A DNA stretch of 64,000 bases from Epichloe hybrida (GCA_019022495.1 JAFEKR010000004.1:620001-684000), one strand, 5' to 3'; positions 10,348 to 21,632 are shown, counted from the stretch's first letter. Numbers and translations are program-made. Notes: a model not told the origin generated them from the letters alone.

Positions 10348-12972
10348 ATGACCACCCCGGATTTCAAAGGCTCCCCTTCTCAACGAACTGGTGTCAATCC
10401 CGGAAGCTGTTTTCAGGAAGACTCTTCACAGGCTGACAGTGACCGGCCGTCACCTGTCAATCAAGGTAATGTAGGTGCCAAATTCATGCCCGTCTTTACA
10501 CGAGTTCATCGATCCTTTCAATTCTGGGGCCTGTCTTGTTTCAACACCCACTTCATCAGGATTTACAATCTTCTGCTAGGAAACGGGGCCACCCTATCAG
10601 GGACAACAAAGTGTTCAAGTGTTGGCATCATCAAAGCTTGTCAGTCAAGGCTGTCCAAAGGTTAGTTCTACAGAACCGTGGTAGAAATTCTTGTTCTGAC
10701 ACGGTTGATAAGCAGGAAATTGCGGATGGTCAGAAAATAAATGAGAGCTACCCGATGGATAAGCTTTTGGCAAAACTGTCAGAACAAAAGGCAGTTTTAA
10801 ACCAGCAGAACGAAGCCCTCAGGTCTGGAGACGATAATATAACCATGTGTCAGAGGCTGCCAGGCCACACATCCTCCAGTAACTCGTTGCCCATTACGCC
10901 AGCCTCAGAGGGCTTCTCGTCTACAGCGCCCAGCACTCGTCCAGCTAGTGCCACCTTGGATGACGCTCGTCCTGAAACTGACGAGGTTCTTCGATTGAAG
11001 CTCCAGCTTGCACAGGCCCAAAACAAAATTTCCAAACTCGACCAGGAACTGTCCACTCGCTCCTTCAAAGAGGGCGAGTCGGACATGTATCCAATTCACA
11101 TGCCTCGAAACATGGGCACAGCATCTCGGGAAAGTACTTGGTCCATTGTGGATGATGACCAGTCGGACATAAGCGACAATCTGTCTACGACTGCTTTTGG
11201 TCGAGCCAAAGGCATCTGGGGCAATCCAAAGGGGCCAAACTTTGCCAACAATGGGCCTATAGGTACAACCAGTAATGAGCCCCAACCAGGATCCTGGCTG
11301 GGAAATCGGGCTTTTAACACGGGATTTCCTGAGGCACCTGTCTCTTATCAGCTAATGGAGGGGTACCGTGGAGAACGCTTGAGCCCAGACTCGGATCTTG
11401 TGATGCGTCAATCCGCCAACCGTCGAGTGCATCGGTACGATCACCGAATCAGCAACTCACACCATGTTGCCAACATGGGGTACAACCCCATCGGCGGAGG
11501 GCAGATGGCCCAATACGAGGCAATGGGAGGAGGAGGAGGAGGAGGAGCCATGCCATCAGGGCCGTTGGCCCCGCCTCCTGGGCTAGGTGCTCTGGGCATA
11601 GGAGGTTATCCCGGCTATCAGCAACAGCCTGTCGGCACGCCATTGTCTCCTCACGCGTCTGAATTCACGTCCAAAACCGGTTGGAAGAATGAAGTGAGTC
11701 ACTGTGGCCAAAAAAAAAAAAAAAAAAATCTGCTCACTGACATCAAAGTTAGGGACTTGCTGCCGAGGGCCCGACATATTTGCCCCCTACTGAGCCTCTG
11801 AACTATCGACGTCTGCTCGACCGTAATGTGACTTGCAATTGGAAATACATCGTCGACAAGATTGTGTGCAACAACGATCAACAAGCCTCCATATTCCTAC
11901 AACAGAAATTAAAAGTCGGCACGCCAGATCAGAAATATGACATTGTCGAAGCTATTGTGGCACAGGCATATCCACTGATGGTGAACAGGTTTGGCAATTT
12001 TCTCGTCCAGCGGTGCTTTGAGCATGGAACGCCAGAGCAGGTTGTCAAGATTGCTCAGGCCATCCGCGGCAACACACTCAATCTATCCATGGACCCCTTT
12101 GGATGCCACGTGGTGCAAAAGGCATTTGACTCAGTGCCGGAAGAGTACAAGGCCATCATGGTGCATGAGCTTCTCCGCCGCATTCCCGAAACAGTTATAC
12201 ATCGATATGCTTGCCATGTATGGCAGAAGCTTTTTGAGCTTCGATGGACCGAATCTCCGCCCCAAATTATGAAATACGTCAATGAAGCTTTGCGAGGCAT
12301 GTGGCACGAAGTAGCCTTGGGCGAAACGGGCAGCTTGGTGGTCCAGAATATTTTTGAGAATTGTTTGGAGGAGGACAAGGTAAGCTGTTCGATTTGACAA
12401 AGGCGGGCTGGCTCCATTTCTAATTTCTTTGTTCCCATTAGCGCCCTTGTATTGAAGAAGTTCTCGCCAATATTGATATCGTCGCTCATGGTCAGTTTGG
12501 CAATTGGTGCATTCAGCACATTTGCGAACACGGGGCACCCCCAGACCGTGGCAGGGCCGTTGATCACGTCATTCGCTATGCAGCCGAATACAGTACCGAC
12601 CAGTTTGCGTCCAAAGTGGTGGAGAAGTGTTTGAAAATTGGCGGCGGCGAGTTCTTGGGACGCTATCTGGACCGAGTTTGCGAGGGTCGCTTGGATCGGA
12701 CACGAATTCCCTTGATCGATATTGCGAGTGACCAGTATGGCAACTATCTTGTGCAGTGGATTCTGAACAATGCCACGCCCCAGCACCGAGAGGTAGTGGC
12801 AGCACATATCCGCAAGCACATGGTGTCTCTCCGCGGATCCAAGTTTGGGTCCCGAGTTGGCATGCTTTGCACCAACCACGCCGTCACCACTCGACCTGGT
12901 CCTGGTGTCGGCCCTGGCATGGGTGGCGGTAGGATGGGACCTGGTCCACGATTTGGAGGAGCATATCGTTAG
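10348..12972 (+). CDS. Pumilio/PUF-family RNA-binding protein, eight repeats
   Basis: Five exons, 10348-10470, 10580-10660, 10716-11693, 11753-12379 and 12442-12972, give 779 aa. The first two junctions are inferred from splice signals and phase (both phase 0); an alternative donor exists at 10466. Residues 1-390 are low-complexity with a coiled-coil patch (MDKLLAKLSEQKAVLNQQNE) and a Gly run. Eight PUF repeats span about 425-720. Their base-contact pairs are S440/Q444, N476/Q480, C512/Q516, C548/Q552, S588/Q592, N624/Q628, S660/E664 and N704/Q708. By the PUF code, read from repeat 8 to 1, they specify U-G-U-A-A-A-U-A. PUF proteins bind 3' UTRs and direct mRNA decay, silencing or localisation. 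The C-terminal tail is Gly/Arg/Pro-rich (GPGMGGGRMGPGPRFGG). Intron 3 holds an 18-A run right after its donor. Confidence 0.9.
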
Positions 12973-13251
12973 GAGGGGAAAGGGGTACAGGGATATGCTG
13001 AGCCTCTGTTTTTTATTCGGATCTTGAAGTCATTATCGCCTTTGCATAATATAGGAATTTTGCTTTGAATTGCATGCTGCTATGTTCTTGAATGTGATTG
13101 GAGGGGCGACGAATGCCGAGGACAGTGTGAATCCACGCCGCTGAACAACAACAGCCTGGGCATTTTCGCACGAATCAATAAAGGAAAACGTCTCCCCGAT
13201 GTGCACTGCTCGTGATGTGAAGAAAAAGGAGGAATTCAGGATGCTACAGTC

Positions 13252-14066
13252 TCACGCAGGTTCCGTAGGGTCTGTATCGAGGGGAGGGAATTCGGTGTCG
13301 AGAGCCTTGGGGAGACTCAGATCTGGAGCCTGCTGAATGGATTCCTTTTCCCAAGGCTTCTTTGGAGCTGGCCGCGCCCCTACAGGTCTCACTGACTGAA
13401 GAAGAAATGTTTGTTAGGCGAGACTCCCAAGGCGGTACGATGAGGAGGGTTTGGTGCGGGAACATACGGGGTCTCTAGCAATGGTATCGGGGATCTGCCG
13501 TATGCCTGGAACTTCCTTGCCTTCCTGCAGCAGCTTTAACATGTCAGCGAATCCCATCGGGTAGCTGGGTTGGCCGTCAGGAGAGCACGCAGCAGCGGCT
13601 TTCCGATCAACGTAAAGATCTGCTTTTGGGGCCGCTTGCTGCCAGGGGAGCAGAGGTTCGGTTTGAGATGCTAGATACTCTTCTGGCAAGACTTGCGCCG
13701 GCGAGTGACTTGGATTCTCGGCCAGCCAGGCTGTGTATCTGGCAAAGTCTATTTGCACGCCTACCCGCTGGGCATAGTAGAAGATGCGGGCGTGGACAGC
13801 CATGTCGGCGGGTGAGCCATTGGAGGAATTGGGGGGCCCGAGGATGGCGGAGAGGCCGGACTGATAAGTGTCAGACCAATGAGACGGATTGTTGCATGAC
13901 CTTGCTTTGTTGATTTTGATGAGTTTTCGGAAGTGAGGCTCATTCATACCAGGAACATCTTGTCTTTTGTCCAGGGGTATGCGTCAAAGGCTTGGAATAT
14001 GGAGTCATCGTCTTGGAGGGAGCGGATGCGCTCGGCTCCGGAGAGGCAAGGCGTTGGTTGGGCCAT
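13252..14066 (-). CDS. KPWE-domain peroxisomal protein, Pex39-like
   Basis: Three exons on the minus strand, 14066-13950, 13860-13468 and 13395-13252, give 217 aa. Exon 1 gives MAQPTPCLSGAERIRSLQDD and ends YPWTKDKMFL. Exon 2 has a helical region (MAVHARIFYYAQRVGVQIDF) and the block GKEVPGIRQIPDTIARDP. Exon 3 opens SVRPVGARPAPKKPWEK, so the KPWE motif is at residues 183-186. Branch sites (CTGAC, CTAAC) sit before both acceptors and both junctions are phase 0. The 'PGIRxIPDTI ... KPWE' arrangement defines the KPWE domain found in yeast YJR012C/Pex39, human C6ORF226 and Pex13. Pex39 is reported to help Pex7 import PTS2 cargo. The peroxisomal role is inferred from this motif. The second exon read alone runs into intron 2 and loses the KPWE end. 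Confidence 0.78.
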
Positions 14067-14555
14067 CGGGGCGCGATTTGGCGAGGTTTCTGGACGTCGT
14101 TTGAGGTTGAGACTGAGTCTGTTGGAGGTTGACGTGATTATGTGAGTGAGCGAGTGCAAGTGTGAATGGTCTTCGCGTGGGAGTCGGGTGGGACGCACGG
14201 GACCCACCGCAGTTGAGGCCAGCAGCCAATCCCCGTGCTGACCCTCTCGGCATCGTAGTTTCTTCAGCAGTTACGGATTGGTTGAGTGTAGTTGCCAGTG
14301 CAGCACCAGCACCAGATGTCCGCAATGTCACTCCTCCTCCACCATCACAATTCCTGCCTTTTCTTTTCCCTCCACCTTTCCATCAACGTTGGCACCCATG
14401 CTCACCGGACATCAGAACTCGCATCCTCACGTAACGGCGTCACCTAGGACAGACGACGTTTCTGTGGCAGAGCCATCGTTCCGCCTCTCAGTCGTCACCG
14501 ACGATACTCTGTAGCTCTCGACGATCGTCCCTGGCCCCTCCAGCTCGCCGATCCA
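14067..14555. promoter_or_regulatory. Divergent promoter between Pex39-like and Ptc5-like genes
   Basis: A 489-bp intergenic gap between two outward-facing start codons. The plus-strand side is C/T-rich near 14335-14400. No recognisable operator. Confidence 0.5.
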
Positions 14556-16538
14556 ATGCATCGAGCGGCCCTCAAAGCGTTCCGGACAACATCATTATAC
14601 TTGAACGCCGTCCGCAACCTTCCTCGCGCCTCGCGAACCTCACGCCGAGCTCTCTTCTCTGCCGCCAGCCAAAACGCTCATGACCAAACCACCGCCAATG
14701 AGCCTCTGAGATCATCCATGTACTTTCGACGCCTGCCCGTTGCTCTGGTGTCCAGCGTGGTTGTTGGCTACGGCGCCTGGTATTCCTTCAACTCAACCCG
14801 CGTTCCCGGCGCCCAGTCCGTCGCACGCAGCTTCACCTCGACCCAGGGCGCCACCCGCGATGCCCTTGCCACCCGAACCGTTCTCGTTGTCGGAGCAGAC
14901 GAGCTACGCCAGGGCACCATAGTCGGCGAAATGCCCATCTCCAAGCAAACGGCTGACGGCCTCCGCATCGTCGAGATGTTGACCCCGGACCAGGCGACGG
15001 AGAAGCTGCGAAACCTGGAGCAGTCCTTTTCGGTAAACCGTGGCCAGGGCGTGACGAGATATGATTTGGTGCAGTTGCCGAGCAATGACCCCATCGAGGA
15101 TGACCACGCCGAGAAAATCGTTCAGGTGCCCAGTCGATCTTCCGGCGTGGTGGAGGGAACAAGCAGCGATTGGATGTTCTGGGGCGTGTTCGACGGCCAT
15201 TCGTGAGTTGCTCCCGCTCTTCCCAACGGGCACAGCATAACCTCCATTAATGTGTGACTTACCCTTTTTTTTTTTTCCTCTCCCAATCAGCGGCTGGACA
15301 ACATCAGCAACGCTGCGAGAAAGCCTTATTAGCTACGTCGCACGAGAGCTCAACGAGACATACAAGTCTGCCGAGACAAGCCTACCACCCAACGAGGCCA
15401 TCGATCTAGCCATCAAGACAGGCTTCAACCGCCTGGACGATGAAATCGTGCACAAGAGCGTCGAAAAGGTCTTCAAGGCCAGTTCCAAGGCCGTAGCCGC
15501 CGAACTGCTCCAGCCCGCCCTATCCGGATCCTGCGCCCTGCTCTCCTTCTACGACAGCCGAAGCAGCCTCCTCCGCGTGGCCTGCACAGGCGACTCACGC
15601 GCCGTCCTCGGACGCCGCTCCGACTCGGGCAAGTGGACGGCCACGGCGCTCTCAGAGGACCAAACGGGCGGGAACCCCAACGAGGCCGCACGCATGCGCA
15701 AAGAACACCCCGGCGAAGAAAGCGTTGTCCGAAACGGCCGCGTCCTTGGCGGCCTCGAGCCAACCCGTGCGTTTGGCGACGCCGTCTACAAATGGAGCCG
15801 CGACGTAGCCGGCAAGCTACGCAGTAGCTTCTTCGGCCGCTCGCCCTCCCCCTTGCTCAAAACCCCCCCCTACGTCACGGCCGAGCCCGTCGTCACCACC
15901 ACCAAGATCCATCCCGAAAAGGGCGACTTCCTCGTCCTCGCCACAGACGGGCTCTGGGAAATGCTCACCAACGAAGAAGTAGTCGGCCTCGTGGGCCAAT
16001 GGATCGAATCCCGAGCCACCAGCTCATCATCATCATCATCGTCGTCTTCGTCATCGTCGTCGTCATCGTCCCTGTTCGAAGCAACGTGGTCCAGAGTCTT
16101 TGGGTCCCGGAACAAACCTCTGCCCGTGGAACACTCCAAGACCGACAGCCTCGACGGTCAAAAGACGCCCATTCGTGTCCAGCAATGGGGCATCGACCCC
16201 GACGCAAAGGATCGCTTCACGCTCAAGGACAACAACGTCGCGACCCACCTGGTCAGGAACGCACTGGGTGGTAACAACGATGAGCAAGTCAGGGCGCTGC
16301 TCACGCTCCCTTCCCCCTTTTCAAGACGATATCGGTACGTTCACCCCTCACCTCACCCCACCCCTTCTCCTCTTTCCTGCTCTTCACACCGCCACGCAAC
16401 ACCTTTGTATTAAACGGCCTTTGTAGCGACGATCTCACAGTCGAGGTCATCTTTTTTGGAGACGGCCCCAAGACAGGCGAGGTCACCATCAATCTCGATG
16501 CCACGGCCGATACTGCCGAGCCAAGGCCTAAGCTCTAG
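14556..16538 (+). CDS. PTC5: Mitochondrial PP2C phosphatase, Ptc5/pyruvate dehydrogenase phosphatase-like
   Basis: Three exons, 14556-15202, 15291-16334 and 16427-16538, give 600 aa. The basic N-terminus (MHRAALKAFRTTSLYLNAVR) looks like a matrix presequence and is followed by a hydrophobic segment (LPVALVSSVVVGYGAWYSF), as in yeast Ptc5. The PP2C domain starts about residue 160. WGVFDGHSG spans the first junction and holds the metal-binding Asp. VACTGDSRAVLG, GLEPTRAFGD, FLVLATDGLWEMLTNEEVV and RDDLTVEVIFFG are the later PPM motifs with their metal-site aspartates, so the enzyme should be active. Ptc5 dephosphorylates the E1-alpha subunit of pyruvate dehydrogenase in mitochondria; the substrate is inferred from family. 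A Ser homopolymer of about 17 residues (TCA/TCG/AGC codons, 16018-16073) interrupts the domain between conserved blocks and probably forms a length-variable surface loop. Confidence 0.9.
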
Positions 16539-17105
16539 GTGAACAGGCGATTCTGCACACCCGCGTACTGGCCTCTACGTATGCACACGACTCTGCCTTT
16601 CGCGGGTGTCACGATGAGCTCCTTTGACGAATTTTTTGTCGCTTGGGCCATCATGGCTGCTGCGCTGATGCTTGGCTTGGCTCGTCATCAACAGTTACTT
16701 TAATAAAGGGGGGGGGGGGGTTCTGGTCTGTCTGTATAAGAAGATTCCGTTGGCGACGAAATGCCTGCAACGAAGCATATGCAGCGTGCGTTTAGCCCCT
16801 GAAGCGAGAGAAGGAGAATCTTTGTGTTTTTTTTTTTTCATCATTACGAAGCGGAAACAGAAGCAAAGACAAAAAAAGACAAAAAATCAAGTGAAGCACT
16901 GACGGAATCACTGTTTGTACTATCTGTTACTTTAGGTTTTTTAAGTCGTGTTACATGCCCTGGTTCGACACAAGCAAGCATGCCTAGAGCGGAATAGAAT
17001 CTCGACATGGGGGGCACATGCTCTGCATTATACACCAAATGGCAGCCCAGTGTGAAGCAGGGATACGTTTGGACGTGAAAACGATCGAGTCCCGGACTTT
17101 GTCGA
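16539..17105. other. Convergent 3' spacer between PTC5 and the TDT transporter gene
   Basis: No gene seen. It contains a G run (about 16709-16720) and a T run (about 16827-16838). Both neighbours end here, so it holds two 3' UTRs. Confidence 0.5.
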
Positions 17106-19022
17106 CTAGACATGGACATCTTGGGGCCAGAGCAATTTCCTTGTCCGTAGACAGCGCACCATGGTGACAAAGACGACGATCCAAACCACAACGAGGCCGA
17201 TGGTCATGACTGCACTAAAGAGATGAATGCCCTCGTTGTTGAAGACGTCGCCCATAGTCTCCGTTGCCACGACCTTTTTTTGAAGAACCCTGTTAGTTTT
17301 TTTTTCTCTGTAAAAAACGGGCAACGGGGCAACGACGCGTCTTGCTTGCTACATACCAAAGCCGTGTTGGGAAATACAAACGACCACCACGTCATTTGAA
17401 ACGGCATCTTGTGCCCCGACCGCGTATACTTCCACAGCGAGCCGACCGACACGAGGAAGAACCACATTGCGAGGCCCCAGAGCCACAGTCCCACGAGCAC
17501 AGATACCACTCTGATCACATCGGCCGTGACGGGCGTGTCGAGAAAGTTGTCGGGAATGATGCTGCTGGATCGGCTCCCAAGTTGCGCTGCCAATGTCAGC
17601 CCAAGGAAGAAGAAACACATTTACGACGACTTATCCTACCTATACCAGCGGCCGTGAATGCAAATGGTCCGATAGAGATGAACTGGGACTGGTCAGCATC
17701 GACCCAGTGGCTGATACTTGTTTCTACCGCGTGACTGGGGCAAACACTCACCACACCCGGGCGTTGCATGTCTCGAGGCAGCTTCTGCGTCATGAGACGG
17801 TAGATGAAGGCCGCCGAAATCATGAAGGCAATCAGACAGCCCGTTCCCTGCGTAGCGGTTGCGCATAGGGCTATGGCCGTTTTGTTGATGGAGAGCGGAT
17901 GTCCAGCGACGTCTGCGGAGTCAATAAGGTGCGCCGCGAATGGACATGTGAGCAGGAGTGGGTAGGCAGGGAAAACCCAAGTAGGTGTCATCATGTGGAT
18001 GGGAAATACTCTTTGCATGTTAGACGCGATTTGGTTTGATTAGGTTTGGAGGGCAGATTTTGTACATACAGAGTCGACCATAGGATAAGATATAAGCCAG
18101 CACTGGCTACGGTACTTAAGCCAACATAAATCCAGAAACAAATCTGCATAGTCCGTGATAACCAGGCTCCGCAATGAGGAACTCCATATTCACAAATGTT
18201 GATAAGAATGATGGCAATGCTGCGGACAAACATTAGTCGATGCAACCAAGACCAGGTTTTCATGGCTTTCTCACGAAACAAACTGCCATCTGTTAGGTTC
18301 GCTGCACAAGTCTGGATTAGAGAGACTCACAAAAGCTGGTATGAATAGTGATTCGACTTGATCGGTAAAGGAATTCATAAAAGTGCCGGGGCGCATATAG
18401 AAACGACAAGACAGGAGGATGCAGTTCATTACGAAAAGCGCCATGTTCAGGAGGCAAAAGCATGTGCCAACGATGGTGATCCAACTGCCTCGATAATATG
18501 CTACTATGCTGTCAGCGATGCCGGCTCTTGCTCGAAACTTCTCCGTCGGACTTCCCTACATGCATGAAGCACATTGGCCACACCACCCGTTGCCATGGTC
18601 TACATGGTTCCCCGTCAGTCTCAATGAGGTAACGGAAGCATCTGTTCGTTCATGCGCACCATTGTAAAGAACGTCCACTGACAACATGCGATTCGATCTT
18701 TCAGTGTCACCTTGCCATCAGGACGCAGTTTCTCGGCCTTGCCAACGACATCATGTATGCAGGCCTGGTTTGGTGCCGAGAGGTGCGGGCCAAAGGAGAC
18801 TCTAGGACGAAGAGCAGCCATCGACGTCGTCGGCAGCAAGCTCGAAGCCGGGGCTGCAGCTACAGATGAAGGACACAGTTGGGCTCGTTGCATGCTAGGC
18901 GTAGGGGAAGGCGACGAGAAGAACCCAGGCTGGGTTTGCTCATTTGGAGATTCATACCCGCACTCGGGTGAGTTCGGGCCAGTTTTGGCTGCATCTAGAA
19001 CTTGGGCGTTGTTGGCGGCCAT
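17106..19022 (-). CDS. TDT-family transporter (Mae1 malate permease / SLAC1-TehA superfamily)
   Basis: Nine exons on the minus strand: 19022-18660, 18599-18560, 18503-18331, 18282-18275, 18219-18070, 18010-17752, 17688-17640, 17586-17357 and 17273-17106, giving 479 aa. Exon 4 is 8 nt (TTTGTTTC) and exon 2 is 40 nt; phases close at every junction and give LFIPAF-FVS-IAIILINICEYGVPH. After a disordered 100-residue N-terminus, the membrane domain begins at LKDRIACCQWTFFTM-TMATGG and holds about ten hydrophobic segments. FPIHMMTPTWVFPAYPLLL and FISIGPFAFTAAGI are diagnostic of fungal C4-dicarboxylate/malic acid transporters; sulfite exporters (Ssu1) are relatives, so substrate is uncertain (malate, succinate or sulfite). 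It lies in the plasma membrane by family. The start is the ATG at 19022; the upstream frame stays open briefly, so an upstream exon is possible. Confidence 0.88.
18275..18282 (-). other. 8-nt microexon of the TDT transporter gene
   Basis: The exon is TTTGTTTC on the minus strand, between an acceptor ...GGCAG and a donor GTGAGA. Introns on either side are 48 and 55 nt, each with a CTAAC or CTAAT branch site. Including it restores the conserved FVS residues and the reading frame; skipping it breaks both. Confidence 0.8.
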
Positions 19023-19867
19023 ATGGCAGGGTCCAGATCTTCTGGTCGTCTGGCCAGAAGCTTGGATAGGAAGTAGAGCAGGACGAGCAGGCTGGGCTCA
19101 GCATGGGTAAAGGCCAAGCTGATATAGACCAGGTGGGTGATGAAGACGATTTGGTGCAGAACAATGGAGCCGACATTTGCTAGAGGCATACTACATTTAC
19201 CTCTCCCAAGGCTCAGTTCTGCTCCCCTATCAAAGTGTCGGCAAGCACACCGAAACAACACGGCGTAGTACTGGGCAAACTTGGAGCGACGTTTCGTTGT
19301 GATGATGCTGCGGTTTCGAGGTCAGTCAGTCGTGGACGCTGGGTGGTGGTTCCCCCGTGGGGCAGGCAAGGCCCGACTGTATCCGAGTGCGTGACGGAAT
19401 CGATGGAGAGGACTGCCGAGGTAGCGAACACAAGCGAAGAGGAGGTGTGTAGGATTGGATTGGATGGCGACGGTGAGGTCACTGATCAGTGACTCGCGAG
19501 GTTGCCAAAATGGATGGGATCGATCCATGGGTAATTACCGGGATGTTGCCGTGATGCCGGGTGCTCAAGTGGGCAACTGCGATGGGAGCTTGTACATGTA
19601 CATGCCTTCTAATCCGTAGTGTCTACGTGTATGTACGGAGTACGGGGCAGGAGGCCCAGAGAGCTGCACGTGACCGCTCAACGTCGTTCGTCCACCTGCC
19701 ATGCCAGCCTTGGTCCCGAATCCTCGCGACGCTGGGATAGGCCACAACCACAACCAGCATGCGTCGACATTAACGACACGGCCTCCCACCACCTCCCAAA
19801 CTACCTCCCAAACTATCCCTCAACTGATGAACATCACCAACAAACAAAAAACAAACAAAACCCTGCC
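19023..19867. promoter_or_regulatory. Divergent promoter between TDT transporter and DSC2, with a possible uORF
   Basis: An 845-bp gap between outward-facing start codons. On the minus strand an ATG at 19189 opens a 64-codon frame that ends at 18995, overlapping the transporter start codon in another frame; if transcribed it would act as an overlapping upstream ORF. A TACGGAGTAC palindrome lies at about 19634-19643, and TGTACATGTACATG at about 19591. Confidence 0.45.
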
Positions 19868-20761
19868 ATGACATTCACAAACGCCCCTGTGACCAGCTTG
19901 CTGGTTCTCGGTCTTATTTCAGCATCTATCGGCGCCAGCATGCTTGATGTCAAACACTACTTCTACATCTCCATCGACACGCATCTGTGGAAGTATCGAC
20001 AATTCTGGAGGTTACTCACCTATCAACTATGTTATACCAACTCGACCGAGGTGCTGTTTTCAGCAATATTATTGTATAATCTGCGCATCGTCGAACGCAT
20101 GTGGGGCCCGCGAAAGTACGCTGTAAGTTTCACAAGACGTCACCTCACCTCTTTTGGCCCGTAAACGCGTACAACAAAACTGAGCAAACCGCTCCAGTCG
20201 TTTCTGCTTGTGTCGTCATTCCTGACCGCCATCATTCCGCCGATGATCATGGTCTTTCTACGTCCTTTCTCGCCCGGATTCTTCAACTATATGCCTGCGG
20301 GCCCAACACCGATCATCTTTGCCATCCTAGCCCAATACTACGCCATGGTGCCTCATGTATACAAGTACCGCGTGGCCGCATCGCAAAACTCGCAAGCAGA
20401 CGACGAGTCGTCTGGTGTCACGTTCTCCGACAAATCCTACCAATACGCCATTGCCATTCAATTATCACTCTTACAATGGCCCGGATCCATTCTCGGTGCC
20501 TCTGTTGGTTGGGTCGTGGGCAATGCGTGGCGAGGAGGTGTGATGCCCGCTTCCCTCATCTCATGGCGAGTACCGGGCTGGATGGTTGGACTAAGCTCTC
20601 ACGGACGCAGCGCCGAATTCGAGGGCTTACGAAGACGGCTTGAGGGAGAGAATGGGCCAGTTACTGGTGTATCATCCGGGGTGCAGTTTGAAGGCCAGCA
20701 GGCGGAACGGCGACGGACCATGAGCCAGCAGATTTTGGACCAGTTTCGGGAAGCTTTGTAG
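19868..20761 (+). CDS. DSC2: Dsc2/UBAC2-like rhomboid pseudoprotease of the DSC E3 ligase
   Basis: Two exons, 19868-20122 and 20198-20761, give 272 aa, with a phase-0 junction YA|SFLLVSSF. The rhomboid-like membrane domain shows HLWKYRQFWRLLTYQLCYTN and LYNLRIVERMWGPRKYA, then further hydrophobic helices (FLTAIIPPMIMVFL, PTPIIFAILAQYYAMVP). No GxSG/His catalytic pair is visible, as in Dsc2 and UBAC2. The Dsc complex is a Golgi/ER ubiquitin ligase that supports SREBP cleavage and membrane-protein quality control in fungi. The C-terminus is an Arg/Gln-rich cytosolic tail (QQAERRRTMSQQILDQFREA) that may be a shortened or degenerate ubiquitin-binding segment. Reading through the intron gives a false longer frame that stops quickly. 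Confidence 0.85.
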
Positions 20762-21409
20762 TCCCTTGTACGAAGAAGACTCGTGTGAGCAAGCGCTGGT
20801 TCGTGTTAGCAAGCGTTGGTGTATCAAATCAGCCATTTCCATAATTTTCATATTTTTACCGTGAGCAGTAATCTTGAAAACAAATGGAGTCCAGTGAAAG
20901 TCGATTTCTCGTCAAACCGCGCCACTTCACCTTGCTGTCGGTTGGCCGGCGTTGTCGGCTTGTGCCAATGATCTAGAACAGGAACGCAAAGCCGGTCTGC
21001 CTCCCAATTGAGCTGGCCCTTTCCGGGAACGCGTCTGAGCAGTGCACCCGGCATGCAGGTAGGTACACGAGGACAAGGGCTAGTGCATCCAGAGCCCAGA
21101 CGTGCCAGATATCAAATTAGATGTCGTCGTCGACGTCTAGTTGGTGGTGCTCATGCGGTTTGGAGGGACGCGCCGGGCCTTGAAGAGGCGGGTCTAGATG
21201 ATCAGGTGTGCATTCCTCGACTCGTCCTCGACTCGTGGGTTGGAAAAACTGGGCGAGGCAGAGGCGCCGAATGGAAATTCCTGTTTCTCTTTCCCATTAG
21301 CCATGCCCAGCATTACTGGCATGGACTGTCAGTCCCAGAAGCAGGAGTGAGTAAGTACTCCGGATGTGCATTCGATACGGAGCACATGATACACGATACT
21401 TGATTTCTC

Positions 21410-21435
21410 GATGCATGATGCATGATGCATGATGC
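21410..21435. repeat. TGATGCA tandem repeat
   Basis: Three to four head-to-tail copies of a 7-bp unit (ATGCATG overlapping), each copy itself partly palindromic. Confidence 0.8.
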
Positions 21436-21557
21436 CAGAGAGACCAGTCTGGTGCTTGGGTGGTTTCACGATGCCCCGTCCCAACAATCGTCTGGGCCTG
21501 GCTTGATGACCATTGACAACAACCCCGTCCAGTTGCTGCGTGTACTGACTTGATCCT

Positions 21558-21632
21558 GTGGGGTCCCAGTAATTCCGAAGAATTTCCACCAGAAGTCGCC
21601 GTTGCTGCTGCTTCGGAATTGCTGGGACCCAC
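21558..21632. repeat. Imperfect inverted repeat, stem of about 21 bp
   Basis: The left arm 21558-21579 (GTGGGGTCCCAGTAATTCCG...) pairs with the right arm 21612-21632 (TTCGGAATTGCTGGGACCCA...) with one bulged G and one mismatch, around a loop of about 32 nt. If transcribed it would fold as a stable hairpin. It could also be a foldback relic of a small element; no target duplication was identified. Confidence 0.7.

Noticed and set aside
18995..19261. Minus-strand hydrophobic frame (LHQIVFITHLVYISLAFTHA) considered as a separate membrane-protein gene.
   Set aside because: It overlaps the transporter start in another frame and matches no family; treated as a possible uORF.
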